DNA of 64,000 nucleotides from assembly GCA_963575645.1 (NCBI GenBank), contig OY754466.1:5310001-5374000 (forward strand), read 5' to 3'. The stretch is from Xanthostigma xanthostigma (taxonomy: Eukaryota > Arthropoda > Insecta > Raphidioptera > Raphidiidae). Shown one piece after another: positions 24,084 to 35,819 of the stretch (positions are counted from its first letter, which is position 1; every line of letters starts with the position of its first letter). The notes beneath the pieces are model-generated. The model made no database searches, was not told where the DNA came from, and saw only the letters and a list, made by a program, of their open reading frames with translations. The position numbers and the translations under genes are program-made.

Positions 24084-24372
24084 TACCGAGCGGGGTGGAG
24101 TAGCGTTGAGAACACTAGACTCGCATTCGGGAGGTATCGAGGTCGAAACCCGGCGGGGGCGGATGTGGCCGGGACTTTTTCCTGCTGCCTCTTGCCGAGA
24201 AACGGTAACTCCTGTACCGGCCATCTGGTTAAGGTTTTACATGGTTCCCCTCAATAATTCTAGATAAATATCGAGATGGCTCCTTATACAAGACCATGGC
24301 CGGATTACCTGTCAAACTCCTATGCTCAAAATATGCCTACCTTATCCTAATGTCTTAAAATTCATACGCCCA
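24084..24372 (+). mobile_element. tRNA-derived SINE, copy 2
   Basis: Matches 5105-5395 throughout (accgagcgg, aacactagactcgcattcg, gggactttttcctgctgcct, ctcaataattc). Its B box has decayed to ggtcgaaaccc. Its 3' end abuts the 690-bp element at 24410. Confidence 0.75.
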
Positions 24373-24409
24373 TTGCTATTAATTAAATTTAAAAATTTAA
24401 AAAAACTCC

Positions 24410-24927
24410 GGGTCGCAGTGCGAAACCCTGCCGACAATATAGTGTATTTGCTATTATAGACAGTGTGGCTCCCTTATATAAACTTAACTTAATTTTTGAA
24501 CAAAATACAAAATTTAACCCCTTAATACACCCCTTACAATAATATTTTTTTCTTAATTTTAATATTACTATCAATACAACAAATTAAATTCACCCTTCAC
24601 TAAATATCCATATCTACAAACTGTTTTCATAAAATTTTTAAGTCCGGTCCTATCGGACCGATTTTAATAAAATTTTGATAGCACAATTTAATCATTATTA
24701 AAGGGTTAAATTTCAATTTTGAAACTATTCGGAGAAATTTTTCGGTATTTTTGGGCCCAAAAATATTTTTCAACCCCTAAAACCCACCCTTAAAGTGGCC
24801 CGATTGGGCCCATTTTAAATAGGCTTCGTGCGGTGATGGATTTCAACATGTGGTCCAAATTTCGTTAAAATCAATTAACTCCTTCGAAAGTTATAGCCCG
24901 TACACATATATACGTATATATATATAT

Positions 24928-24962
<35 letters not shown>

Positions 24963-25104
24963 CATATATAAATAGACTTTTCCAAAAATGGTGCCAAACT
25001 TCTTAGAAGGCTATGAAACGTCGAGAAATTTTGGTCCGACCCCTAGGTCCCGCCATCCGACCGACGCCAATAGTGTAAGTGCCTTATGGCAAATACACTA
25101 ATAA
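24410..25104 (+). mobile_element. About 690-bp dispersed element, copy B
   Basis: Full-length relative of 8353-9039 with the same ends and a longer TA-dinucleotide tract (about 24904-24968). Confidence 0.75.
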
Positions 25105-25608
25105 TAGGAAGTGTGTAAAATCGAGAAACGTACGTTAAACAAATTATTATATTGTTATATTATATATGAGCTAGTTAAAAAGCAATAAAAAAGACACAAT
25201 TTAAATAATTAAATAAAAAACATTCCGGTCCTGACTAACTTACTACGTTTGTGACAGTAAAAATATTTTCCCTTTTATTTTATTTATTTTATAGAGTAAA
25301 AAAACCGCCGTTTTATCTTTTCGGCCTGAAAGTTGAGCTTTTATACTCATTTTTCCGGAAACTCAACTGCGTCATTATTTAGAAAACTTTATTTCTGAAA
25401 CTAATAAACGGTTTTTTTTTATAATAATTATGAGGGAAAATTGTAGAGGTTATTCTTGATGATATAATATTATTCAGCATTTATTTCTTCGTATATACAA
25501 AGTGTCTCAGACAAAACTTCCCAGACCTATATCACGATTAGTTTTAAATCTCTGCAGAGCCTAATCCTGAGTTGCTGAAAGGATCTGATAGGGATGTGAC
25601 ATTGAATG
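25105..25608. other. No feature seen
   Basis: AT-rich, nothing recognised. Confidence 0.4.
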
Positions 25609-25718
25609 AAAAAAATCGATTACTTAATAATCGATTTTTTTAGTTTGAATATAAATCGATTTTTAAAAAATCGATTTTAAAAGAAATAATCGATTTTTGT
25701 AGAAAAATCGATTTTTTC
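25609..25718. repeat. Cluster of aaaatcgatttt palindromes
   Basis: About six blocks of ATCGAT flanked by A and T runs occur in 110 bp and can pair in many registers. It may be a MITE core or a simple repeat. Confidence 0.65.
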
Positions 25719-25800
25719 TATATAATAAAACTAAAATAATAATATTAACAATTTATTAGAATGAAAATCATTTAAAATGAGTATAATAATGATAACCAAA

Positions 25801-25864
25801 ATTAATAATTAGTTTCTAATTAGCGTGAATTTTTTCAAATACGAATTAGAAACTAATTATTAAT
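25801..25864. repeat. Short perfect hairpin
   Basis: attaataattagtttctaat pairs with attagaaactaattattaat around a 20-base loop. Confidence 0.7.
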
Positions 25865-26609
25865 TATTTTTTATATTTTTTAGATCAGTTCTGAAGAAGC
25901 TCCAAATCCGGACCGGAACGTAATGTATTAATTATATATTTTTTGAAAATATATTGTCTGAAAAATGGATCGATAATTTTATTTATTGAAGAGTTCTAAT
26001 CAGACGTTAATCAAAGATTTGAATAATGTCCATTGTCCATTGTCGCATTTGTAACTCCATAATGTAATTTTATTCCCAAAACGGAAAAGTACGACACCTC
26101 CACTGCTGACGCATTTTCTGATGAGCGGGCTAAAATGTCCATGCATGTAATATGTACCCCATGGGACTTGGGAAAACAGCAAACGGGATTAGAACTGGCG
26201 ATCATTTGTACACGTATATGTATAAACCCTATTATATCACCCTCACACTCTGCGCGCAGTTGGTCTGGCTTCCATTTGGCGTTTGGTCAGCCCACTCAGA
26301 CTGCTCTAATTTATTTGTATTTAGCTAATCGAAGGGTCCTAAAACACCACCTACGGCATTCACTTCTGCATACAGAGGCTGCTTCCATTATTAAGCCCCA
26401 CGTCCACTTTGAATTAAGCATGTGCTCTATCATCAGTATCTACGATGAAATTGTAACACTTCTCGTTTTTTGAGGGTACCTCGATGGGTGACCATCTTTC
26501 GATTGTTTTCGGCCAGATATCTAAACGGAACAACGCAAACATTGCTCGATCAATTTTAAGTCTTTCCCGATCGACCTTGAATCTCTACTCTAGAGTTAAG
26601 TGGAGATTC
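25865..26609. other. No supported gene
   Basis: Overlapping ORFs of 60-112 codons on both strands around 26000-26473 compete with each other and show no recognised domain or splice context. Confidence 0.35.
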
Positions 26610-26617
26610 CTCTAGGC

Positions 26618-26934
26618 CAGGGGTCGGCTCTTTTGATGTATAGTTGCGGCTCTCCAGTTCCATACGCAAAAAATAATTATTTTATTATATAAACCCTTAA
26701 AAATCGTCCAATCAATCCATGATTGAGCACCATGTCTATCTCTCAGCCATTTCCACTCGCGTCTCACCCACACCGCCCCCGTCGCGACGTGTCGTCCTCG
26801 GGTATATATATATTATACTTATGTAAGCAAATACTATAATACTGAAACGAAAATGTATAGTGGCTCTTTAAAAACTGGGAAATATTGTAAATTGTAACTT
26901 TTGGCTTTCCGTCTCAAAAGGTTGCCGACCCTTG
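26618..26934. mobile_element. hAT-type MITE (317 bp) with exact 8-bp TSD
   Basis: TIRs CAGGGGTCGG and CCGACCCTTG are flanked by identical CTCTAGGC (26610-26617 and 26935-26942). It carries gcggctctccag near the left and ggctttccgtctcaaaaggt near the right. A right-half relative lies at 38703-38858. Confidence 0.9.
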
Positions 26935-26942
26935 CTCTAGGC

Positions 26943-27549
26943 GGAGCATTAAGACGAGAGTGAGACGGTAAGCACGTGCGGCGAGTGGCGTAAGCAAATA
27001 TAATAATCAGAATGAAGTATGTCATTGAGAGAATTGTGTTTTAAATCAGTGATGTCAAAAATACGGCCCACGACCAGAATCTATCCAGTGAGGATTTTAT
27101 AGACATCTGACATCAATGAGCTTATCAAAAACAAGAGACCTCGAGTGTCTGAATCCTCAAGCTCAAGATAATTTACCATTTTTATTACCTTTATATGAAA
27201 ATTGATTTAAACCAAATAAATAAAGATTTTAGTTTTTTTTTAGAGTCTGGTCCGCTAACACAGCCTTTAGAAAAATCAGTCTGACACTTCTGTTTTAAAT
27301 AGTTTTACTTCTCACAACAAACATTTTTTTTAATGAGGTATTAAAAATAATAGGGAATCGTTGAACTATTTGAATAAACTACAAAGCGCTGACGTCACAA
27401 CTAAGCAAAAAATGCAACCAGAGTCAAACCAAGATCATAACCAGTCACATATTTTAGGTGAAGTGTAAAGACTTTTTTACACTTTTTTTCTATGATTTAT
27501 TTGATATGTTTTAGCGTTTGTTGTTTGCCAGAGGTCTATTATTGAATAT
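26943..27549. other. No supported feature
   Basis: No ORF or repeat recognised. tggtccgctaacacagcc near 27248 suggests another worn hAT-like end but no partner was found. Confidence 0.35.
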
Positions 27550-27910
27550 TATAATCTTCAGTTTACCCCAGTTTACTATAATGACTTGCCTCCTGAATTA
27601 AAATGTTTAAGTCTTAATTCTTTTAAAACAAAAATCAAATTTATATTATAATTATTTTTTATTCATTAGCCAGATCTCAATATTTTATGGTCCATTTAAA
27701 ACTAAAATTATTGTATATTTTTATATTTTTTTTGTTCTTTTTCTCTTTTATATACCTAATACTTGTATTTACTTTTGTAATAATTATGTAGTACCTACTT
27801 TATGTATTTATAGCGGGTTAAGTCGAAAAACAGCGTTTTCGCTGAACTTCGCCCATTGTATCGACTGTAACATTGGTGCAATAAAGGCATTTATTATTAT
27901 TATTATTTAA
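27550..27910 (+). pseudogene. 3' end of a non-LTR retrotransposon
   Basis: Frame around 27556-27642 reads VYYNDLPPELKCLS then LNSFKTKIKFIL and stop, the YN.LP...FK.K.K..L ending of Jockey/CR1-group proteins. A 3'UTR with ttcgcccattgtatcgactg follows and ends caataaaggcatttattatt with a (tta)n tail. Only the last 30 codons remain. Confidence 0.7.
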
Positions 27911-28406
27911 TTTTGATTTGTCGCAGTGAGTCGATCAATGATGACAAACACTGTCTGCACTTATTCCCCGTTGTATCTAAATTCTACGTAACCGACAAAA
28001 TTATACTCATCTATAATGTAGAAAGAACAGAACCGCAAATGGAAAATGTTAATGCAATTCATGGCTTTGTCTATCTGAAACTCGGCTGAAACTCACTTCA
28101 TACCACCGAAACTGAAGAAAACTTTTGCTAACTTGAATTCAGGATGAGGAGGGTGTTGAATAAAGATAGTTTCTCGGAAATTTACAGGTGATCTGTACAA
28201 AACTATGATTGTAAATTCAATGAATAAATTAACCTTAATTCTTCTGCCTAGTGTAAAAGTTAGATTCTAAAATAGCCACAGAAACAATAGAACGGAATTG
28301 AACATGTTGAAAATTTTTGTTTCCAAGCATGTTAAAAAGGACTATTCAAAATTGTTTCTTTATACTAATATTATATGCATTTATGATAAAATTATACGGT
28401 ATATAT
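27911..28406. other. No feature seen
   Basis: AT-rich, nothing recognised. Confidence 0.4.
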
Positions 28407-28947
28407 GTTACGGTTAATACGAGAAACTAGTTTATTCGCGAATTAACCTGCTAATACCCGAATTAACCAATACAGCCGGTTATTACCAAAGAAAGAAATA
28501 TGATTTAACAATTTTCGCAAATTATTCGGTTAAAACGCGAATTAGACAATATGATTGGTTATATCCGATAGCTCTTGGCTCTTTTGCGAATTAGCCGGAT
28601 AATATATGTTAAGTAAGCAACTAACCTCAAATTCATAGACGTGCGTATAAGTAGTGAGCTGTAATTTTTATTAAAATAATACAAAATAACAAATGTTCTC
28701 CAAATAAAATAAAACAACACTGATAAAAACAAATAGATTTATCATAAAAATAAGAATACCTACTTAGGAATCAAAACTTAATACAGACAATAAACGTTTT
28801 ATACGGTTGCTTTTGGATAATTCGCGTTTTAACCTGCTTGCACTTGATAATAGGCGAAAAAGCGAGAAACTAAGACATATTCGGCATTTATCCTTGACGC
28901 CGGTTAATTCGCGAATAAACTAGTTTCTCGTATTAGCCGTAACATAT
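28407..28947. mobile_element. MITE with about 45-bp TIRs and subterminal motif repeats
   Basis: Ends GTTACGGTTAATACGAGAAA / TTTCTCGTATTAGCCGTAAC continue inward as ctagtttattcgcgaattaa and its complement. The motif cgcgaatta / cgaattaacc and variants recurs many times in both subterminal regions, as expected for transposase-binding sites. The middle is AT-rich and non-coding. Superfamily not assigned. Confidence 0.85.
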
Positions 28948-28969
28948 ACACGCTAAAATATTAAAACAA

Positions 28970-29060
28970 TTTTTATTCACTAGGTGACTAGAACATTATA
29001 TTTATTGGTCACCGTTTCGACAATATTTCTGGTCTTCTTCAGAACCTTCAGAAATCTTTA
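28970..29060 (+). mobile_element. Penelope-like element end fragment
   Basis: ttggtcaccgtttcgacaat followed by tctggtcttcttcagaacct has the 'cgtttcg ... cttcttcag' style seen at ends of Penelope-like elements. No coding part is attached. Confidence 0.4.
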
Positions 29061-30098
29061 GTGAAAAGTCACAAAATTAAAAACATAAAATCATTATTGT
29101 CAAACATATAAAACTTTTTTAAAAAACTAAACTTCATTAATAATAAAAATAATAAAAACTTTAAAAGACCTATTTTCAAAAATTATAAAATTATCCTTTC
29201 TTTGTAAAAAATTAAGATCCTGCATTTACTTCTAACATACGTTTCCGAAGATCCTTACCTCAGGGACTCAATTATTCCGGCCCGGGAAAATAACTGTGTC
29301 CACTTTGGACATAACCGTGTGCCCCAACCTACCGGGAAAACTCCTAAAATCCCTGTTGACCCATCCGCCCCGGCCTGTATTGCACTAAAATATGAATAAA
29401 TTATGAAAGAAAGCATGTGTTAACAAACAACGTATGACGTCACAACTCCTACCGAGTGTTTGTTTCCATAGCAACACAGTTTACATAGTACAACACAGAA
29501 TATTTGTCTTTTCCGTAGTTATGGGCAGATAAGTTGTAGATTATAGACGTTCAACAAGCTAGATGATTGGCGTATCACTAGCAAAAACGCTTGAGTTATA
29601 CTAGCTGCGGCGAAAGATGAAGCCACCGCGTCATAGTGACGTGAACGCATTGCGCCCTCCTTCTAGCTTGCTATTGGCTGTTTCGGGAGATCTATGTGCG
29701 TCGAGTGTTTATTTTGATTCTACCGCTATAAATGGATTTATCGAATTTATTCCACGCGCCACTGTCTGCGGGCAAGTAGGCGTTCACTACTGTTGGATTT
29801 TTAAAAGAAGACCGGTCTATGGAATGTAGTCCTATGACCTTATTGCAGAAGAGCGCACATGTATTTTATATTACATAATATTAGTAAAAGGTAATGATCC
29901 TGGCACCGCTTCTATGCAATAAGGGAGTCCAGTCGACCAAACGTTTAACAATTGTGTTATCGCGATAGTTGTACTATTGCTATAGCCGTACGACTATACA
30001 GCGACACTTGCTAACAGTACAAAAAAATCATACACCAGACAGTACATAGCCGTGTGTCCACGGACTAAGTTGAGAGGTGTCGTCTGAATATCATCAAA
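29061..30098. other. Unassigned; possible 5' region of the following ORF
   Basis: Composition is mixed. A 70-codon ORF at 29617-29829 is unrecognised. Sequence 29940-30098 directly precedes the transposase-like ORF and could be its leader. Confidence 0.3.
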
Positions 30099-30257
30099 AT
30101 GGAAAGTAAAAAGGGAAAAACAGTTAGAAGTGGCGCTAGGGAGGTCATAGCGAATGTAATTAAAATGTGCGAGTTAGAGGCTCAAAATAATGCCTTAAAA
30201 TTTAAAGCTATACATTGTTTGCATGCCTTGCTATGCGCCGCCTATGAATTCCGATAA
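30099..30257 (+). pseudogene. Transposase-like N-terminal fragment (52 codons)
   Basis: ATG at 30099 in context atcaaaATGg opens a frame beginning MESKKGKTVRSGAREVIANV, then IKMCELEAQNNALKF. The K..RSGAREVI..VI..C..EA pattern is one I associate with the N-terminal segment of an arthropod DDE-transposase-like protein family, where a helix-turn-helix would follow. Here similarity stops around codon 36 and the frame runs to a stop at 30257. Either this is an exon whose splice site is not obvious, or a copy cut by deletion. Family assignment is from memory of the pattern only. Confidence 0.45.
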
Positions 30258-32324
30258 TTTGGGAACACATCAGTGACTTCTTGCCCTTTCCCCACCGGTC
30301 TTCTTTCGCCGATCGCACAGTAGAATATTGATGACGTGCCTGGCTCCATCTCTCACAGGAGGCCATAGATCTATTTGTATTTGACAAAGGCAACGTTTGT
30401 AAATAAAGAATTTTAATAAAATCTCTTAAAACTAGAAAAACGTAGGTATATATCGAAATACATGTAACAATTGCATACAAAGAAACAAAATAGAAACGTA
30501 TAACAAAAACAAGTTAACATCAACGTACCTTTAACAATAGCTGTGCTTGACAGTCACTTGTCGTGTGAAGTGACGCGTTTTTCACAAGTGTAAACAGACG
30601 AACATCGTCTTTCACATTCTAATATCATAAGCACTTAACAATTCAATGCTTTTCACTGCTATAATAGGACATATCAATAACACATTGTATGTTGCGACAT
30701 CACACAATACTATTTTATGCTTTACTATTACTTGTTGAGAAACACTGGTTAGTTTTTACACTATTTTAATTAATGATCTGCTTCTTTAACTTATTTTACT
30801 CACTGTTTGTTTTTATTAGTATAGGTTTTAAATTTTATACACTTTAGGTTCAAATGTCTTATTTTGCAAGTGTACTAAATTGAAGAAAAAAACAAATAAA
30901 ATAATTTTCATTCTTGACTTGGCCTAAAGGCTTGTCGCGAGATATGCCCATAATTTCAACTTCTCCGGAAAGCTTTTGGGTCAGGTCCACCTGAATGATA
31001 AAATAATTTTTTTTTTGTTTTTTCTTCGTTTGATAAAAGCTTGTTTTTAAAAGGATTTTTTACTTATATTTTATTATTTAATTGTACTTTGTTAAAAAGA
31101 AGTAATGAAATATTTGTTTTAACTTTTCACCGAAAAAATGTATACAAACGAAGTGTTAACAGGTTTTTAAAAATTGTTTTGACATCGATGCCATGCACAT
31201 ATTTGTAGGGTGTAAAATTGTTTCATTGTTCTTTTTTTTTTTAATTAATCGCATACCTGCATTTTTTTAACAAAAGGTCAGTCGGATTGAATACAAGGTG
31301 TAACAAAAAAAAGTAGCAAAATTTTGGAAGGTTAAAAAAACTAAGGAAAGTATAACGCTAATAAAAATGTTTATTCCTGTTTTTTTGTATTGTTTTATGC
31401 ATGCACTTTCTTACTGTTTATACTTAAGTATGAACAGTTAATAAGAAAAATCGCAGGATTGTGGACAAACATTATATTTTCTTATTAATTATTATCTATT
31501 TGGACACGATATCTAATATAATATATAATCAGTTAATTTCTTTGATTAGAAACACGGTTCCAATTTCTAAATAAAAGTTGAAAAAACAGTACCTACATTT
31601 CGGGTATTTTCAAAAGCATTCAAATGCGAATAAAATTATAACCACAAAACATTCGGTCAGCTGACCAAGGAGGATTTATTTTAGCGTATATACTTTCTAC
31701 GACTGGATTTGCCGAATTGTTTTCATGTCCCGTCATACGTGACACTTCCATGACATTTCACCCGATTTACTATAGCAGAAATTTGGGGGGGGGGGCTATT
31801 AAGATGTATGATGTGATATTCGTATAATTTTAGATTTCATATTATTATTTTCGTTATGGAAGAGAATAAATGACTTTATATACAAATAGTGAAGTCGCAT
31901 ATATACAAAGATGTTTGTTTTTTTGATGAAAAACATAATTTGTCTTCAAACTTGTGTTGGAGAGATAAAAAAATGCGATTTGCTTAATTTTAACATTTTA
32001 ATATTTTCTTTTTCGTTATATAAATAACTATATGAATATGTCATTAAATATAAATTTTGTTTATGAAAATATCTTTAAAAACATATTCCTTCTTTTTAAT
32101 ATATACTTATATATGTTTTATTTTAAATTATTAAGTTTTGAATTAAACATGAAAAAATTACGCTGTAATATTTTTCTTTTTCGTTTAATTTTTACATAAA
32201 TTAATTATGTTACTGACAGTTCAAATGAAGGATTTTGAAATGACGGAATATCTTTACCCACAATTTCGAAACAAGGTTGCGGCGCCTAGGCATAAGGCAT
32301 AGTTAAGAACTGCTGTGCCTCAGG
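30258..32324. other. No supported gene; one Penelope-associated motif
   Basis: At 31442-31520 aagaaaaatcgcaggattgt, ggac, ttattaattattatct and gacacgatatctaatat match sequence found at both ends of the Penelope fragment at 46.8-47.4 kb. A run of ten G lies near 31785. The 90-codon minus-strand ORF at 30208-30480 is not recognised. Confidence 0.45.
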
Positions 32325-32733
32325 GTTAAAGGCACACGAGGCTAGAAACACTGCTTAGAGTTCTGCTGGCCGGTATAGGCCGAGTACGGAAGCTGGAAAT
32401 GACGTCACCGCGGGCTCGCCTGCTAGCTCAGAAGATAGGTTTTAAAATTAGAACAGGGGCTCTTTTCCTTGCTACGTACGCTGCTAGGTATGAGCAAGAA
32501 CCAATCAATAATCAGTATATCTTGTCACGTGGGTGACTTGAACAAACGCCCACAAACCAACATGGCGTCATTCTGCTCAGAGTCAGACAACAGACACGTT
32601 TTGCTCTGTGTTTATATTTGAACTGTTACTGCTTGAAAAGACGTGTCGTGTGAAGCGAGCACATAACAGTAATCAAGAAAACCAGCGCTAGAAAACCAGT
32701 AGGCAAATCTAGCAACCTTGTGTGCATCGGCCT
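32325..32733 (-). mobile_element. MITE flanked by TTAA, copy 1
   Basis: The element lies between two TTAA tetranucleotides: left gggTTAAaggcacacgagg, right tgtgcatcggccTTAAcacg. It is the reverse-orientation relative of 34227-34674, sharing gtgggcgttt and gacgtcat blocks, ttcaaatataaacacag and aagacgtctcgtgtgaagcg (with small differences). TTAA targets suggest piggyBac- or Kolobok-type mobilisation. Confidence 0.75.
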
Positions 32734-34226
32734 TAACACGATGTTATCAATGTTCAAATTAAACCCAAACATTTGTAGTATATCGAACTTTATAAATAAT
32801 TTACGAATATTGATTATTATAAATATAAGTTTTGAAATAATACTGAACTTTAAATGATTTGGTTGATTTTATCTGATTATTTTTATCACCAAAAATATCA
32901 GTGGTAGAATCGATTTACCTATTATCTAGGCACAGTTACTGTAAGCGTACGAAATGTTAAAAAATAAACCGCATACGATAAAAAATATGGACTGTATAGT
33001 GTGCACTACACACCACAGCAATGAAACTTATACTGTGGCAAGATCTAAATACGTAAGATTCTGGTAGTAATCTGGAACGCAAGTTTGTAAGTGGTCAAAC
33101 TTATACAGATGTTATTTAAGTCATCATCGAAAATTTTTAGTGCGATATATATATTACATTTGCGCCCGGACGAAGCCGCTAGTAAAACTATAATACTATA
33201 TTTCATGTTTAAACAAATGTGTTTGTTGTCAAAATCTTTTACCTTATTAATTTTCAATTCATAGATGAAATTTTATATAAATAGGTAATGAAAAACTGTT
33301 AAATTCCATTCAGATTATTTTTTATTTTTTAAAATCGTATTTGGCACCTTTATATTGCAAACATTTATCGTAGTGAGTACCATACCAATAGTACATAACT
33401 CAAAGGTACTAAAAAACTATCTTTATAATGAGGTACCTATTGCACATCGATCTTTGGAAAGAGACAATCTGTTATGAGAGTTAACTCTTAAAGAGGTCAA
33501 TAACTTACCGCCGCGTACTCTAAGAAAGTTAGGATCCGTATCCGTATCCGCGGATCTTGAAACCAAATATCCGTATTCAGATCCGTATCCGCGGATATAC
33601 ATTTTTAACGATCCGGCACATCACTAATATTAATATTATTTTTTTACGAGGCGGTTACCGCGTACTATCCGTAAAAGCAGTTTTAAACCCTATCACTATC
33701 AAGTTACATAAGTTTGCGCAAAAATAAATTAGGGTTTTATAAAAATTAACTTTTTTCGTCAGTCTAGGTTAAACATTTTTGTATTAAGGTTACACAAAAT
33801 GAAATTAAAGATATCTCTTTGACATACGTGGTTTGGTATTTTTGCCACAGATACTAAATTAATTTAAAATTAATATTAGTAATTTGTTTTACTTAAAAAA
33901 ATATCGTATTGATTCTAGATGTTAATAACAGATATTATTATTTCCTTTTGTCACTAATCATAGTAATTTACTATCGTTTGATATATTATCCGTGGTTCCT
34001 TTTTTATAATCTGTGGCCCAAAAGAAAAATTGTTTATGTCAAGTTATTCTTTTGTTTATTTTTCAAATCTTCTAATGTTAATGCGCAATATAATATACAA
34101 AAAAAATATATAAAAATTATACTCCCCCTCGCCAGAGCGAGCTCTGTGTCGAGGGGAAAGACATTGCGTCGGTTTAAATAACTAGAAAGTTTCCATTTCA
34201 CGAAAATACTAATAATAATAGTGTCG
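32734..34226. other. Unassigned, with two small repeat traces
   Basis: gcgcccggacgaagccgCTAG (33163-33182) is a Helitron-type 3' end. 33539-33600 carries gtatccgcgga repeats like the subterminal zone of the hAT MITE at 6895. A short GC-rich hairpin cccctcgccagagcgagctc lies at about 34122-34157. No gene is seen. Confidence 0.4.
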
Positions 34227-34674
34227 AGGCCGCTGCACACGAGGCTGGATTTGCCGCTAGATTTGACTAGTTTTCTTGCGCTGGTTTTCTTGATTGCTTT
34301 TATGTGCTCGCTTCACACGAGACGTCTTTTCAAGCTTGTTTTGGGGATAGATCTGGTGCGCGCGCAGTGACAGTTCAAATATAAACACAGAGTAAAACGC
34401 GCCTGTTGTCTGATTGAATCTGACAGAATGATGTCATGTTGGTTTGTGGGCGTTTGTTCATGTCGCCCACGTAACAAGATACTATTTCCTGATTGGTTCT
34501 TGCTCAGAGCAAGTAGAGAACCTAGTAAGAAATATATAGATCTCGTTCTAATTTTACAATCTATCTTGTGAGCTATAGCAGGATAGCCCGCAGTGACGTC
34601 ATTTCCAGCCTCGTACCCAGTCTGCCGGCCAGCAGAAGTCCAAACAGTGTTTCCAGCCTCCTGTGAAGCGGCCT
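34227..34674 (+). mobile_element. TTAA-type MITE, copy 2
   Basis: Inverted ends GGCCGCTGCACACGAGGCTG and CCAGCCTCCTGTGAAGCGGC. The TTAA flanks have decayed (tcga / ttta). Internal ggtttgtgggcgtttgttca and gcagtgacgtcatttcc are shared with 32325-32733, 51819-51910 and 54535-54860. Confidence 0.8.
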
Positions 34675-35819
34675 TTATATCATGATAATAAGGATAATTT
34701 TAAGAACGCTGAAGAATGATTTCGTTTTTGTAAATTCAACGGAGATATTCAAATGTCTGTACGTGGGGTCATCAAGAAGCTGGGTCAAAACGATATCGCG
34801 AAATATCCACTAGCAGATGTGGGATTCGAACCCACGACAGTGTGATCCAAATGGCATCAAGCTGTTTTTGTTACTAAATCATCATTAACCTTATCTTATC
34901 GAAAAACTTGTCACAGACTGTTTTGCCATTTGGCCAATGATATTTTATTCATTTAATTAACTTGACCTTTTCTGAAAGCATTTAATGTTGTTTAAATTTT
35001 GGTTATAATGAAATATTTTTTTAATTAAATAATGGTCAAATAAATCATTCAAACGGAAAATTTACCTTTTTAGTTTTTAGATTAAAACGATCAAAATACA
35101 ATTAATGTTTTGTTGTATATAGGAACGGTATTTGATTACATTTAAAATCTATATATTATATAATAAACATTCAGTTTTTATGTACGCCGTTCTCGTCATA
35201 TTTTGCTAGACTGATTTCCACGATCGAGGTGTTATTTGACAGATGTACACTAGGTTAGAACTGCGCTAATTATATATTAAACGTCGCAAATCAATTTTCA
35301 AAAAATCAATTTTGGACGTTATAAAATATGTGATATAATTATATGAACAGGCTTTTGAAAAACAATTTGCATGTATATGCCAAAAGGGAAAAAACTGAGA
35401 ATATATTATTTTCAGTGAAAAGTTTAAAACATTTTTTTTGCCTAAAGTCGTAACTAGATAATTAAAAAACACGGCTTCAACTTTTTCCGGGATGAGTGTT
35501 GCAATGCGTCTAGAAAACAGTTATTTAGAGATAACTGGGAACTATGTTAGCAATAAAAATATAAACGAGACTTACAAATTTTTCAATATTATATGCACTT
35601 AATCACTTGGTTAGATTTTTAACACCAAATAACTCTGAAATTTTCCACAAAATCGTTATCGGTTATTTCGACGAACATCTAGACAAAAAAAAAATAACTT
35701 GTAAACACAATTTTGATTTGAATGCAGTCAGTCCATTTCTTAACTCAAAGTTAATTTTGAACCGTGTACAGTGTTAAATTTACAGTAGCTTTGTTCTTCT
35801 TTAACTGATTATAGTATTC
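34675..35819. other. No supported gene; tRNA T-arm-like trace
   Basis: On the minus strand at 34806-34835 gtgggttcgaatcccacatc looks like a T arm and acceptor end, but no D arm or anticodon arm is upstream. The remainder is AT-rich. Confidence 0.4.

Noticed and set aside
26135-26473. 112-codon ORF, with two overlapping minus-strand ORFs
   Set aside because: Three competing frames cover the same bases and none shows a domain or splice signals.
34122-34157. Terminator-like GC hairpin
   Set aside because: The stem is real but rho-independent terminators do not apply to this kind of genome, and no gene ends there.
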